Shown piece after piece: positions 63,815 through 64,000 of a stretch of 64,000 bases of DNA. Below the pieces are notes generated by a model. That model was given only the letters and a program-made list of their open reading frames with translations. It was not told the origin of the DNA and did not search any database. The stretch is from assembly GCF_013912375.1 (NCBI RefSeq), contig NZ_JACETV010000011.1, forward strand, positions 123,715 through 187,714, given 5' to 3'. Source of the stretch: Emticicia sp. BO119 (GTDB lineage: Bacteria > Bacteroidota > Bacteroidia > Cytophagales > Spirosomataceae). Both the position numbers and the translations under genes were made by a program. The first letter of the stretch is position 1, and the number at the start of each line of letters is the position of its first letter.

Positions 63815-64000
63815 ATGCTTAATAGCAAAGATAATTATATAATCGAGATGGCAAATAAAAGGTTACAAGCAGGTAAGGTTCCTAATTTAAGATTCCCAGA
63901 GTTTAATGAGGAATGGGAGGAGAAGAAATTAGTTGATATAATAGAATTTAAAGCAGGTTATGCTTTCCCCAGTAATAAAATGCTTACTGAAAAAAGTACA
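63815..64000 (+). CDS. hsdS: Type I specificity subunit HsdS, N-terminal part (cut by window edge)
   Basis: The frame is open from ATG 63815 to the window end; a second in-frame ATG at 63848 (MANKRLQAGKVPNLRFPEF) may be the real start, being closer to family N-termini. The opening motif (VPNLRFPEF.EEWEEKKL, then a hydrophobic strand and AGYAF) is characteristic of the first target-recognition domain of HsdS. The target sequence cannot be told. Confidence 0.85.
   Translation, partial: MLNSKDNYIIEMANKRLQAGKVPNLRFPEFNEEWEEKKLVDIIEFKAGYAFPSNKMLTEKST

Overview
The window is from a member of the Bacteroidota, most likely order Cytophagales. The evidence is a SusC/SusD pair, paired FG-GAP/VCBS-ASPIC lipoproteins, a BlaI/M56 pair, a DUF1080 lipoprotein, AT-rich spacers with TAnnTTTG-type -7 promoter boxes, and mostly absent Shine-Dalgarno sites in the core genes. 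Genus cannot be fixed from what I can see.

Left part (1-37,700) is ordinary chromosome. It starts with the N-terminal end of a TonB-dependent receptor. Next is a minus-strand nutrient-uptake operon: SusC, SusD, a hairpin, then two tandem VCBS/ASPIC lipoproteins. A plus-strand run follows: FAD/Fe-S D-2-hydroxyacid dehydrogenase, esterase, leucyl aminopeptidase (pepA), serine hydrolase and a TPR histidine kinase. Its probable response regulator is encoded convergently. The BlaI/BlaR1-like pair has two matching operator palindromes around its promoter. Then come an aldo/keto reductase, a DUF1080 lipoprotein, three small secreted proteins (two of them a recent tandem duplicate), DUF349, EttA, Der, an EamA permease, Era and initiator tRNA-fMet.

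Right part (about 37,700-61,500) is a mosaic mobilizable element next to tRNA-fMet. Transfer genes: a coupling ATPase without its own membrane segments, a polytopic membrane protein and a MobF relaxase-helicase. No mating-pore genes are visible, so the element probably borrows a conjugation apparatus. Maintenance and anti-host genes: ArdC-like antirestriction protein, two DNA methyltransferase-like proteins, RadC-like JAB protein, Toprim-like protein, excisionase/AlpA regulators, a P4-type integrase and HipAB. Several signals in this half look proteobacterial: strong Shine-Dalgarno sites, canonical -35/-10 promoters with 17-bp spacers, and a tRNA 3' end with encoded CCA beside the integrase, whereas the resident tRNA-fMet gene lacks CCA.

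The most interesting cargo is a very AT-rich three-gene cassette at 46,362-48,669. It holds a 67-aa peptide ending in a Cys-rich tail, a radical SAM/SPASM maturase with a PqqD-like N-terminus, and a translationally coupled membrane protein. I read it as an undescribed RiPP (modified peptide) system. The element also appears to carry structured RNAs: two copies of a leader with a compensatory hairpin (45,859-46,055 and 50,443-50,592), and a cloverleaf-like fold at 60,980-61,131.

The last 2.4 kb encode a XRE regulator and the start of a type I restriction-modification locus (HsdM, then HsdS cut by the window edge).
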